Source: JABMRP01 sp964444795 (GTDB taxonomy: Bacteria > Planctomycetota > Planctomycetia > Pirellulales > Thermoguttaceae). From it: a DNA stretch of 28,520 nt. The notes beneath the pieces are model-generated. The model was not told where the DNA came from. It was given only the letters and a program-made list of their open reading frames with translations, and made no database searches. Within the stretch, counting starts at the first letter, position 1. Every line of letters starts with the position of its first letter. The translations under genes and the position numbers were made by a program. The DNA lies in assembly GCA_964444795.1 (NCBI GenBank), contig CAYUIQ010000099.1, positions 1 through 28,520 of the forward strand. Reading direction: 5' to 3'. This document shows, one piece after another, positions 16,452 to 24,648 of the stretch.

Positions 16452-18332
16452 ATGAAGACATCTTCGTACGCTATCGCATTCCCGTGGATGTTCCTTTTGG
16501 CTGCTTTCGCGTCAGCCGCGCCGGCTGGTCTGCTGGTCGCTTCAAGTGCGTCCGCTCAGGAAGACGTCACGTTCAAGGAACGATACCGTCCGCAGTTTCA
16601 CTACACCGCCGTCAAAGGCTGGATCAACGACCCGATTGGTCTTCTCTACCACGAGGGTGAATACCACCTGTTCAACGATCACAATGTGAAGTCGACCCGG
16701 TTCCCGGGCGGCAAGTTCGACGGCGAGCAGTCACACTGGTCGCATGCCGTCAGCAAGGACCTGGTGCATTGGAAACACATGCCCGTGGCGGTCTATCCCG
16801 ACAAGCTGGGCGCGTGCTGGTCGGGGTCGGGCGTCGTGGATTGGAAGAATACGACGGGACTGCAGACCGGAAAGGAACCGCCGCTGGCCCTGGCTTACAC
16901 TTCGGCCGGTTCCTGGGGACAGAGCCTGGTCTACAGCAACGATCGCGGGCGAACCTGGACAAAATACCAAGGCAACCCGGTCCTCGACAAGATCGCGGAC
17001 AACAATCGCGACCCGCAGGTGTTCTGGCACGAACCGACGAAGAAGTGGATCATGGTGCTCTACGTGCGGCGGGGCCAGGCGCACTTTCTCAATTCCGATG
17101 ACATGAAGACGTGGACGGCCACCTCGGTGGTTCCGCTCGAGGGTTTTCACGAATGCCCGGACATGTTCACGCTGCCGGTCGACGGCGACCCGAAGAACTG
17201 CAAATGGGTGGTCTACGACGGTCCGTTCCATTACTGGATCGGTGATTTCGATGGCAAGAAGTTCCAACCGCAGACCGAGGCCTTGCGCTGCGAATTCGGG
17301 AGAAACTTCCACGCCGCCCAGTCCTGGGAGACGCCGGACCATCGACGCGTTCAAATCGGCTGGATGAACGGTGGCGTGTATCCGGGCATGCCGTTCAATC
17401 AACAGATGACCTTTCCCTGCGAACTGACCCTCAGAACGACGGCCGATGGCGTCCGCCTGTTCATGTACCCGATCGAGGCGATCCAGAGTCTGTACACCAA
17501 GTCATTCTCGTTGAATAACCACGTGCTCAAGCCCGGTGACAATCCGCTCGCCGACGTATCCGGCGACCTGTTTGACATCGAGATGGCCGTTGAACCGGGC
17601 GACGCCACGGAGTTCGGACTCCGCCTGCACGAGACAGCCGTCATCTACTCGGACAACCAGGTTACCAGCGCCGGCGCCAAAGCCGAAGTCTCCCCAATCG
17701 ATGGCGTGGTCACACTTCGAATTCTCGTCGACCGCACGTCGATCGAGACGTTTGTCAACCGGGGCCAGGTAGCGCTACCGTGCTGCTACCTGCCAAAGAA
17801 GCTGAATACCGGGCTCGACTTGTACGCAAAGGGTGACAACGTCAAGATCCGTTCGCTCCGGGTGACCGGGCTCAAGCCCTGCTGGGAATCAAGAGATACG
17901 CAAAGTCGAAAAGCGGATGTGCAGCCGGTGTTGGACCGGCATTGCGTCGGATGTCACGGCGGCGACCGTAAGATGGCCGGCCTCGACCTCCGGGGCGAGT
18001 TGACGCAGGCCTTCTCGATATCCTACGAGAGGCTTCTCCGCTACGTAAAAACGACCGACGAGGGCAGCGACTTCGGCGGCAGTGAATACCTTCCCCCAAA
18101 ATCCGTCGGTTCCCATGCCTCGCGATTGATCCAGCGGATCGACAAGGGCTGCACCGGCATGAAGCACGAGTCCGGCAAAATCGAAGTGTACGACCTTAGC
18201 CACGATCGGGCCGAGAAGAACAATCTTGCGGACAAGCATCCCGACATCGCCAGGAAGCTCGGCGAACTGATGGACAACGCCTGGATCGAACCTCGTAGCC
18301 AGGAAGACGACGGCGTATACAAAGGCAAGTAA
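16452..18332 (+). CDS. GH32 fructosidase fused to a CxxCH fragment and a sulfatase tail
   Basis: 626 residues. Signal peptide 1-36. Residues 45-477 are a GH32 (beta-fructosidase/levanase/inulinase type). WINDP at 57-61 carries the nucleophile Asp60, RDP is at 186-188 and EC at 234-235 carries the acid/base Glu234. The C-terminal beta-sandwich ends with LRILVDRTSIETF and LRVTGLKPCWE. Here GH32 proteins normally stop. Instead the frame continues into residues 488-570, VQPVLDRHCVGCHGGDR and LPPKSVGSHASRLI, a piece of a planctomycete c-type-haem-like/HZS-alpha-like domain with one CxxCH (498-502). Residues 576-612, KIEVYDLSHDRAEKNNLADK..., are the C-terminal tail of a sulfatase. The three parts belong to unrelated families and the second and third are incomplete, so this looks like deletion-fusion downstream of GH32. 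The GH32 module has all three catalytic motifs and may be active. AAGGAAG precedes the ATG. Confidence 0.9.
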   Translation: MKTSSYAIAFPWMFLLAAFASAAPAGLLVASSASAQEDVTFKERYRPQFHYTAVKGWINDPIGLLYHEGEYHLFNDHNVKSTRFPGGKFDGEQSHWSHAVSKDLVHWKHMPVAVYPDKLGACWSGSGVVDWKNTTGLQTGKEPPLALAYTSAGSWGQSLVYSNDRGRTWTKYQGNPVLDKIADNNRDPQVFWHEPTKKWIMVLYVRRGQAHFLNSDDMKTWTATSVVPLEGFHECPDMFTLPVDGDPKNCKWVVYDGPFHYWIGDFDGKKFQPQTEALRCEFGRNFHAAQSWETPDHRRVQIGWMNGGVYPGMPFNQQMTFPCELTLRTTADGVRLFMYPIEAIQSLYTKSFSLNNHVLKPGDNPLADVSGDLFDIEMAVEPGDATEFGLRLHETAVIYSDNQVTSAGAKAEVSPIDGVVTLRILVDRTSIETFVNRGQVALPCCYLPKKLNTGLDLYAKGDNVKIRSLRVTGLKPCWESRDTQSRKADVQPVLDRHCVGCHGGDRKMAGLDLRGELTQAFSISYERLLRYVKTTDEGSDFGGSEYLPPKSVGSHASRLIQRIDKGCTGMKHESGKIEVYDLSHDRAEKNNLADKHPDIARKLGELMDNAWIEPRSQEDDGVYKGK

Positions 18333-18351
18333 CCCAAAGGGCAACGAGACA

Positions 18352-18728
18352 ATGAAGCGACTCATTCTCACTTTGGCTATTGGCCTGGCGATACAGGCAA
18401 CCACGTCTTACGCGCAATTCGATCCACACCCGGAAGGGATCGACTACAAGGAGATGTGTGTCGGGCTTCCCAGGGGCAAGGCGAAGCACCTGACAAAGAA
18501 CCTGACCCTCAGTCCGGATGAAAACGGCATGCTGACAATCCGCATGCTCGTCGACTGGGCGCAACTGGAGACATTCTCCGCGGGTGGCGTTTTTTCCGCC
18601 TCCTATCAACTCGGGTTCACGCCCGATGATTCGACGGCAGGTCTTTCCGCGACTGGCGGTACGACGAGTTGTTGAAGTTCGAGGCCGTACCGTCGCACGG
18701 CGTGGTCTTCGTCCGATTATCGAAGTAG
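18352..18728 (+). pseudogene. GH32-like C-terminal remnant, frameshifted
   Basis: The first frame (18352-18675) has a signal peptide MKRLILTLAIGLAIQATTSY. It then has LPRGKAKHLTKNLTLSPDEN and LTIRMLVDWAQLETFSAGG, which is the C-terminal sandwich motif of GH32 (compare LRILVDRTSIETF in the previous gene). No catalytic five-blade propeller lies between, so about 350 residues are missing. The frame ends at a TGA (18673). In another frame the same stretch continues FDGRSFRDWRYDELLKFEAV, PSHGVVFVRLSK and a stop at 18726, which reads like a beta-strand end of a glycosidase. I take it as a deleted and frameshifted gene. It lies 19 bases after the GH32 chimera and 21 before the GH172 gene. Confidence 0.6.
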
Positions 18729-18749
18729 CGGTAAGAAAGGAGCAACGCG

Positions 18750-20384
18750 ATGAAATACGCACGCATTCTCATGGCGGCCATATTGGGCCTCTTGTCGACA
18801 ACGGCTGCCGGTGCCGAGACAATTGACTTCGGCGGACTATTGGCAGAGATGCTCGATCGATCACGCATCGCCGAATTCCCCGAGCCGGCGTTCGCCTGCA
18901 AACAGGCCAGCAGCTATAACCGCAACTCGCAGCGGCCGGGAACTCCCGAGTGGTTCTCGGGCGACGATTACTCGAACTTCGTTCGATGCGACAAGGTGGG
19001 CGATCGCCGCGAGTGGGTCATGCTCGACGTCGAGGGGCCCGGCGCGATCGTCCGCTGGTGGATCACTCAATACAAATACGACGGAACGATCCGCGTGTAC
19101 CTCGACGGCGCTGACGAGCCGGTCCTCGAAGGGACGGGCGACGAACTCGTGGCGGGCAAATCGGCGAGCATTGCCGGGCCGCCGCTGAGCGCCAGGCGCG
19201 CCGCCGGCTGCAACCTCTATCTGCCGATCCCGTTCCGCAAGCACTGCAAGATCACCTACGACGGTGCCAACGCGAGGGAAACCAAGAAATTCGGCGACAA
19301 CATCTACTACAACATCAATTACGTCCGGTACCCCAAGGACGCGGATGTCAAGTCGTTCGCACGGGACGACCTGAATGCCAACGCCCGGCTGATCGAGAAA
19401 GTACAGCGGGAACTGCTCGCACCGGAAAACAACGGCTTGGAAGCGGTCCGAACGATCGCCGGTGGCAGGCAAGTGCTGCCGCCGGGCCAAAGCATCACGC
19501 GCGATATTGCCGGCGGCGGCGCGATATGCCGGCTGCGACTCAAGATCGACGCCGACGGCATCGAGCAGGCGATGCGGTCGACGGTCCTCCGGGCCGACTT
19601 CGACGGCAAGCGGCGCGTGTGGGCGCCCGTCGGCGGCTTCTTCGGATCGGGCCCCGGACTCAATCCCATGAAAGGCTGGTGGCGTCAGGTCGAGAAGGAC
19701 GGCTGGATGACATGCTGGTGGCCCATGCCTTTTCGGGAAGAGGCGACGATCGCCGTCACGAACCATGGGAATGCCGAGGTGACAGTCGAACTGGATGAAA
19801 TCGCCGTCGCTGAGTGGACCTGGACCGACCGCACGATGTATTTCCACAGTTCCTGGCGGGGCGACGACCATATAGCCGTTTTCGGCGACAACTACGTCCT
19901 CGGCGAGGAGTGGAACTACGTCGCCGTTCGGGGTAAGGGCGTTTACGTCGGCGATACGATGGCGGTGTTCAATCGGCCGTTGGTCTCGAAGAACTCGTGG
20001 TGGGGCGAAGGCGATGAGAAGATCTATATCGACGGCGAGTTGTTCCCCTCGCATTTCGGTACCGGCACGGAAGACTATTTCGGTTACGCCTGGGGCACCG
20101 CGGCCCCGTTCGAGGCGCCATTCCATGCCCAACCGCGCGGCGATGCCAACAAGGGGACCGGTCATACCACGAACACCAGGACCAGAGTGCTCGACCGGAT
20201 TCCGTTCCATAAGAGCTTCAAGATGAACATGGAGTTGATGCACTGGCGGTCCGGCGGCACCGTTGACTACGCGACCACCGCCTACTGGTATGCGAGCGAC
20301 GGTGCCCAGGGTAATGGGCAAACCTCGCCGGCGCGGGTGCGCGGGACCGTTGGACGGATTGACACGGAGCGGAAGCCGGAGTGA
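18750..20384 (+). CDS. Secreted GH172 family protein (DUF2961)
   Basis: 544 residues, signal peptide 1-22 (TTAAGA-E). It carries the DUF2961 pattern: SSYNRNSQRPGTPEWFSGDD, VEGPGAIVRWWI, IRVYLDGADEPVLEG, LPIPFRKHCKITYDG, YYNINYVRYPKD, the second jelly-roll YFHSSWRG, and the hallmark FGTGTEDYFGYAWG with Glu441 in the conserved TEDY. GH172 enzymes act on fructofuranosides or D-arabinofuranosides (alpha-D-fructofuranosidase / difructose dianhydride I synthase type), usually as oligomers. With a GH32 two frames upstream, a role in fructan or difructose breakdown is plausible but not proven. AAGGAG lies 9 bases before the ATG. It looks complete, and no catalytic block is missing. Confidence 0.9.
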   Translation: MKYARILMAAILGLLSTTAAGAETIDFGGLLAEMLDRSRIAEFPEPAFACKQASSYNRNSQRPGTPEWFSGDDYSNFVRCDKVGDRREWVMLDVEGPGAIVRWWITQYKYDGTIRVYLDGADEPVLEGTGDELVAGKSASIAGPPLSARRAAGCNLYLPIPFRKHCKITYDGANARETKKFGDNIYYNINYVRYPKDADVKSFARDDLNANARLIEKVQRELLAPENNGLEAVRTIAGGRQVLPPGQSITRDIAGGGAICRLRLKIDADGIEQAMRSTVLRADFDGKRRVWAPVGGFFGSGPGLNPMKGWWRQVEKDGWMTCWWPMPFREEATIAVTNHGNAEVTVELDEIAVAEWTWTDRTMYFHSSWRGDDHIAVFGDNYVLGEEWNYVAVRGKGVYVGDTMAVFNRPLVSKNSWWGEGDEKIYIDGELFPSHFGTGTEDYFGYAWGTAAPFEAPFHAQPRGDANKGTGHTTNTRTRVLDRIPFHKSFKMNMELMHWRSGGTVDYATTAYWYASDGAQGNGQTSPARVRGTVGRIDTERKPE

Positions 20385-20413
20385 CATGCCGCACGGTCTT
20401 TTGGGAGAGTAAC

Positions 20414-21658
20414 GTGAAACACGGAATAATGCTTGAAGTCATCGCCATTGGTTCGATGATCCACCTGGCCGCCTTCTCGTCGCTTTGGGCTGGGGAAGTG
20501 AGCGAAGAGCATCGCCCGAACATCATCCGGATGATCAGCGAGGACATGGGACCGGATCTCGGTTGTTGGGGAGCGTCGGTGCATACGCCGAACATCGACC
20601 GGCTAGCAGCCGACGGCATGCGTTTCACCAGGGTCTTCGGCACGGCCAGCGTATGCATGCCCAATCGCACGGCAATGATTACGGGCGTTACGCAAACGAC
20701 ACTTGGCTCGGTCACCATGCGACCGCCCAAGCAATTCATGCGTCCGTTGCCCGGCGAGGTCAAACCACTTCCCACCGTCATGCGGGAGTACGGTTACCAT
20801 ACCGGGAACATTCGGGATAGCGAAATCGGATCGACGGGGAAAGACGACTGGAACGTTCGGTTCGAAGGAAAGGGTTGGGACACGACCGAGTTTTCCGACT
20901 TGAAAGCCCATCAGCCCTTTTTTGCCCAGTTCAACTTCGCCATGGCCCATCGACCGTTCAGGCAAGACGACGCGCGGCCGATCGATCCGAAGAATGTCGT
21001 TCTCCCGCCGTATTACCCCGACCATCCGGTTACGCGACAAGCCTGGTCGGATTACATCGAGTCGATCCAGCATCTCGACCGCAACGTCGGCCGCGTAACG
21101 GCGTGGCTTGAACGCGAAGGATTGGCCGACAATACGATCGTGTTCTTCCTCTCGGACAACGGCGAAGCATTCCTTCGCGGCAAGTACTTCCTGTACGATT
21201 GTAGTCTCAATCAACCGCTGATTATTCACTGGCCCACAGGATGCAGCCCACCGGGGGATTTCGAACGCGGGTCGACGAGCGACCGGCTCTCCGAGCGCAC
21301 ATGCGGAATCGACCGCCGAACGTCAGAAATGATGATGCAGGATCTCGCGGCGGCGAGAGCCCTCTGGATTGACGAAGCGGCCAACGACAAGGAGCATCAA
21401 GATCGCGAGAAGAGCGACTTCCTCAAGTACCGAGATTCCAGCGGCCGGTTCGCCGACTTCCACAGTCTGCGACATACGTTTGTGACGAATCTTTGCAGGG
21501 CGGACATCTCTCCCAAGACGGCCCAGACCTTAGCTCGCCACAGCGACATCCGACTGACGATGAACGTCTACAGCCACGTCGAGGAGAAAGAGCGGGCGGA
21601 TGCGATCCAGAAATTGCCGGGGTTGGATGGCGGGGAGGAGAAGCGGAAGGCCGGGTAG
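20414..21658 (+). CDS. Sulfatase N-terminal part fused in frame to a tyrosine recombinase C-terminal domain
   Basis: 414 residues from GTG 20414 (GGGAGAG just upstream, signal peptide 1-27); an ATG at 20381 overlaps the GH172 gene. Residues 33-276 are an S1 sulfatase of the N-sulfoglucosamine sulfohydrolase-like type: PNIIRMISEDMGPDLGCWG, formylglycine motif C81-M-P-N-R-TAMITG, AMAHRPF, FFLSDNGEAFLRGK and QPLIIHWP. About 294-302 the sequence changes to integrase: MMMQDLAAARALWIDEAAND, then DFHSLRHTFVTNL (H350, R353, H354), ARHSDI (H376) and NVYSHV (Tyr386). The sulfatase has lost its C-terminal third. The recombinase has lost its N-terminal DNA-binding domain and the box I Arg. One of the first metal Asp residues is Glu (SEDMG). 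Neither activity is expected to be complete. Confidence 0.88.
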   Translation: MKHGIMLEVIAIGSMIHLAAFSSLWAGEVSEEHRPNIIRMISEDMGPDLGCWGASVHTPNIDRLAADGMRFTRVFGTASVCMPNRTAMITGVTQTTLGSVTMRPPKQFMRPLPGEVKPLPTVMREYGYHTGNIRDSEIGSTGKDDWNVRFEGKGWDTTEFSDLKAHQPFFAQFNFAMAHRPFRQDDARPIDPKNVVLPPYYPDHPVTRQAWSDYIESIQHLDRNVGRVTAWLEREGLADNTIVFFLSDNGEAFLRGKYFLYDCSLNQPLIIHWPTGCSPPGDFERGSTSDRLSERTCGIDRRTSEMMMQDLAAARALWIDEAANDKEHQDREKSDFLKYRDSSGRFADFHSLRHTFVTNLCRADISPKTAQTLARHSDIRLTMNVYSHVEEKERADAIQKLPGLDGGEEKRKAG

Positions 21659-21695
21659 TCGCCGAAGGGCAAAGCTAAGAACCCCGCGTGCGGAG

Positions 21696-21753
21696 GTCGA
21701 TCTCACCGACGCACGAAACGGCGGTCGGCCAAACTGCTTGGGTGTCCGCCACC
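21696..21753 (+). repeat. Integrase-downstream repeat, intact-gene copy
   Basis: Starts 38 bases after the recombinase stop (GTCGATCTCACC ... GGGTGTCCGCCAC). It is matched in reverse at 8301-8356 and, together with the preceding GAACCCCGCGTGCGGAG (21679-21695), at 5041-5057. It marks the sequence that travels with this recombinase type. The rest of 21754-21933 shows no gene I can name. Confidence 0.7.
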
Positions 21754-21933
21754 CAGGGCAGTTGCGCTGGAACAGAACTGCTCGGTCCGACGGCCCCCGA
21801 CCGGCCCATTCGCGCCGTCATTTCGATGACGGCAGTGGCATTCGTCACGATGGTTATCGCGCGGTCGGGCGAACGAAAACCCAACGAACAAGAATTCTCC
21901 TAATCACGAAATGCTATTCTGATGCCGCTGGGG

Positions 21934-21950
21934 CGCGACCACCGGTCGCG
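21934..21950. terminator. Short hairpin between convergent units
   Basis: CGCGACC, loop ACC, GGTCGCG, followed on the plus strand by GCTTTCT. It lies between the stop of the plus-strand chimera and the stop of the minus-strand gene at 21959. The T-run is poor, so the call rests on the perfect 7-bp stem and the position. Confidence 0.4.
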
Positions 21951-21958
21951 GCTTTCTA

Positions 21959-24634
21959 TCAGTAACTGACGGGCAGGTCCTTCATTTCGTACGCCCTTTT
22001 GCCGTGAGAATAAACGACCGCGTTCTTCAGCGCTGTATTGAGCACTAACGCGACGTGGATCCATTCGTTCAACTCGATCACGTTGTTTTGGCCTTCCGAT
22101 TGCCCGTCGACGCGCGGGCCGATGATCGTGCGGATTTGGTTGGCGCCGACAATGTCGATCAGGAAGCCGTCGGCGCCGCCCGGGGTGATCTTGTCGAGTA
22201 TCCGCCCGTGCCCGGCGGGCTTAACCCAGACCTCGACGGTCAATTCGCTGTTGCAAGTCCAGCCCGGTTTGATCGGCAACGCGGAACCCATCTCGGGCTT
22301 GCCGGTGTAGATGCAAGTGGCGTCCGTGTCGCTTAAGACATCACGATTCGAAGCCAGCGAAGCGATTTCGTCGTCGGTCATGGCTTTTTTGAAGATGGAC
22401 ACGCGAGCGACTTCGCCGGGGAGTACGGCGGAGGAGCCTTGTGCGGCGCCGACTTTGGTGTCGTGGCTGTTGTAGGGTATCAACCGGTAGGCAAAATCGG
22501 CGGAGTCCCTCATCCGCGGGAACAGGTCGACCCGGCGGGCGATTTCGACGGCTCGGGGGTCGGGTTCTGCGTGGTTCCAAATCGTCAGCCCGGCCAGGCG
22601 ATCGGTCAGTCCACCGGCGATGTTGCGGGCCGTTATCAGGTAGAATTCATCCACGGCGTTCTGATTGCAGGGCGGAACCGGTGCGATATCGGGCTCGGGC
22701 AAAGTTCCCGCCTCACGCATCTGGCTTCGCTGGTAACGCGCGATGAGCAATTCGAGCGCGGTACGGGCCATGGCGGCTTCATACGTGTTGTCCAGGCCGG
22801 CCTTGTAGGTTTCTTCGTGGAAGAGTTTGAGTCTTGTGAGATCGACATGGTACTTGTTTGCCAGATGCTCGGGAATTGACCAGAGTTCCGGATCTTTGGG
22901 GAAGACAAGGGGCCGCTTCTTCTGCGGCTTGAAGGCGCCTTGGGGCTTGGCGTCGCCGCAGATGATTTCGACGGCTACGATGTGGTCCTGCTTCAGACCC
23001 TTCAGATCGACCCAGCCACTGGAATCGACGGGACAATCCAGTCCATTGGCCTTGGCTGAGACGACTTTGCCGTTGCCGGTAACGGTCAGATAGACCCTGG
23101 TGTCTCCGAACATGACGGCCTTCTTTTGAACGTATCGCGTGATACCGGGCGGAAGATGCGGTCGCACGCGCAGGCCGTCGGCGCCGTAATCGTACTCGAA
23201 GAGCCCTCGTATCAACCCGGCAGGAACGCCCCAGTTGTCGATCACCGTATTGTGCGGGCTGCCGAGTTGGTTTCCCCATGGCGATTCGCCGAAATTACCC
23301 ATCGGGGCATCGGCGCGAAAGTTCTGCATGAGTTTGCACATTCGATCCCAAGACCTAAATGGATGGTCGAATTCGTTAACCCGCAGGCAAGCGACATTCA
23401 TCCGCCCCTGGCACGTGCTCCAGTGCCCGCCATGCACCCAAGTGCCGTAGGTCATCAAACCGCCGGTTGGATAGCCGGGTTCGTCGTAGGCCGGATAGTT
23501 GGTGATGATCAGCTCATGCAACGCCAATTCCTTGATCGACACCATCCGCTGGATGATCCTCTTGGCCGCCGCATCGTCGACCACACCCATGCAGACCGCG
23601 TCGTGGTTCGGCGTGGCTTCGAAATAGCCGTATTTCTCGGCGCCATAGACGCCGTGTTTGATTCCGTCGGGATCCTCGAACATGACGAAAGATCCCTGGT
23701 CATCCATCAACGCCGACAGTGCCACACGTACTTTCTCCGCAGTTGCACGGTAGCCGTCCGCTTCTTGTTTCTCACCGACCATGCTGCAAACTTCGGCCAA
23801 GCGTACCAACGCCGCGCAGTAGTTGACCGACAGTTCGGTCAGGTAGGCCAGTTGCGGCTTGCCGCCGGCATCGACATAGCCGTGAAATGCTGGCGCCAGC
23901 AGATTGGAGCCTTTGCCGCCCTTCAGCCGGTTCGTTTTCGGGTCGCGGCGGGCATCGAGGAAGGCAGCCACTCGTTTCAGTTGCGGCAATTGCCTTTTTG
24001 TCGCGTCGAGATCACGGCTGACCAGCAGCCGCTCGCATTCCATGACCAGGCCGGCGGCCGTGAAGCCGATACCCCAGTCGTTGGATTGGTGTCCGGCATC
24101 GCCCTGGCGATAATAGGTCGCCTTCATTTTGATCTGGCCGTCGTTGATCGGATCGGTCGAATGGGGCCAGCCGAAGTGCCCGAACCCCAGGTCGCGCCCT
24201 CCGTTGCGGAAAATCAGCGTGCAGTCGCAAAGCGAACCGTCGGGCGCGACATAGCCGTTGGCGTCGGGGCGTTCGCCGTCGGCCATTTCCCGAAACCACA
24301 GCTCCTGGGCGTTCTTCATCCAAGTGGCGTACGGTTCCTCCAAAAACGGCATCATGCCATAAGAGCCGCCGTAAGTGTTCTGCACCCACCAACCCGGCCA
24401 GGCCGTGTTGCTCAGCACAAGTCCGTCCCAATCGCGCTTGTAGAACATCGCCAGATTAGCCATTTCCGCCGAGACGCCGATCGAATCAAAAGCCTTGTCG
24501 ATCAGTTCGAGACTCCTGTCGTCGCCAACGCCCTCAACCCATTTGCCTTGGTAAGTGGGTTCGGCGCCAAGCGCCATGCCGGCAAGGAGTAAGGCCAGTA
24601 ATAGGGAAACAACTTGCTTTGGATTTACGATCAT
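21959..24634 (-). CDS. Secreted (alpha/alpha)6-barrel glycosidase-like protein with LamG-like C-terminus
   Basis: 891 residues, signal peptide 1-23. Residues about 40-520 have the helical-hairpin pattern of six-hairpin glycosidases: WDGLVLSNTAWPGWWVQNTY, GFGHFGWPHSTDP, NDWGIGFTAAGLVMECERLL, TELSVNYCAALVRLAEVCSM, YGTWVHGGHWSTCQGRMNVA and NWGVPAGLIRGLFEYDYGAD. A beta-sandwich follows (RVRPHLPPGITRYVQKK). From about 680 to 891 lie two concanavalin-like LamG segments, the first ending GEVARVSIFKKAMTDDEIAS, the second with LTVEVWVKPAGHGRILDKIT. I cannot assign a GH or PL family number or substrate. It is second in a two-gene minus-strand unit, with 14 bases between the preceding stop and its ATG. 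Confidence 0.8.
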   Translation of the reverse strand: MIVNPKQVVSLLLALLLAGMALGAEPTYQGKWVEGVGDDRSLELIDKAFDSIGVSAEMANLAMFYKRDWDGLVLSNTAWPGWWVQNTYGGSYGMMPFLEEPYATWMKNAQELWFREMADGERPDANGYVAPDGSLCDCTLIFRNGGRDLGFGHFGWPHSTDPINDGQIKMKATYYRQGDAGHQSNDWGIGFTAAGLVMECERLLVSRDLDATKRQLPQLKRVAAFLDARRDPKTNRLKGGKGSNLLAPAFHGYVDAGGKPQLAYLTELSVNYCAALVRLAEVCSMVGEKQEADGYRATAEKVRVALSALMDDQGSFVMFEDPDGIKHGVYGAEKYGYFEATPNHDAVCMGVVDDAAAKRIIQRMVSIKELALHELIITNYPAYDEPGYPTGGLMTYGTWVHGGHWSTCQGRMNVACLRVNEFDHPFRSWDRMCKLMQNFRADAPMGNFGESPWGNQLGSPHNTVIDNWGVPAGLIRGLFEYDYGADGLRVRPHLPPGITRYVQKKAVMFGDTRVYLTVTGNGKVVSAKANGLDCPVDSSGWVDLKGLKQDHIVAVEIICGDAKPQGAFKPQKKRPLVFPKDPELWSIPEHLANKYHVDLTRLKLFHEETYKAGLDNTYEAAMARTALELLIARYQRSQMREAGTLPEPDIAPVPPCNQNAVDEFYLITARNIAGGLTDRLAGLTIWNHAEPDPRAVEIARRVDLFPRMRDSADFAYRLIPYNSHDTKVGAAQGSSAVLPGEVARVSIFKKAMTDDEIASLASNRDVLSDTDATCIYTGKPEMGSALPIKPGWTCNSELTVEVWVKPAGHGRILDKITPGGADGFLIDIVGANQIRTIIGPRVDGQSEGQNNVIELNEWIHVALVLNTALKNAVVYSHGKRAYEMKDLPVSY

Positions 24635-24648
24635 TGTTGGATCTTCTT

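Noticed and set aside
17910..18170. HZS-alpha-like motif as a sign of anammox metabolism
   Set aside because: This domain is widespread in planctomycete proteins outside anammox bacteria; here it is a fragment behind a GH32, with no hydrazine genes nearby.
18861..20387. 508-codon minus-strand frame opposite the GH172 gene
   Set aside because: It is the antisense shadow of a GC-rich real gene; the plus strand has signal peptide, ribosome site and family motifs, the minus strand none.
23126..24592. 488-codon plus-strand frame opposite the 891-residue gene
   Set aside because: Antisense shadow rich in Arg, His and Val with no motif; the minus-strand protein is clearly the real one.
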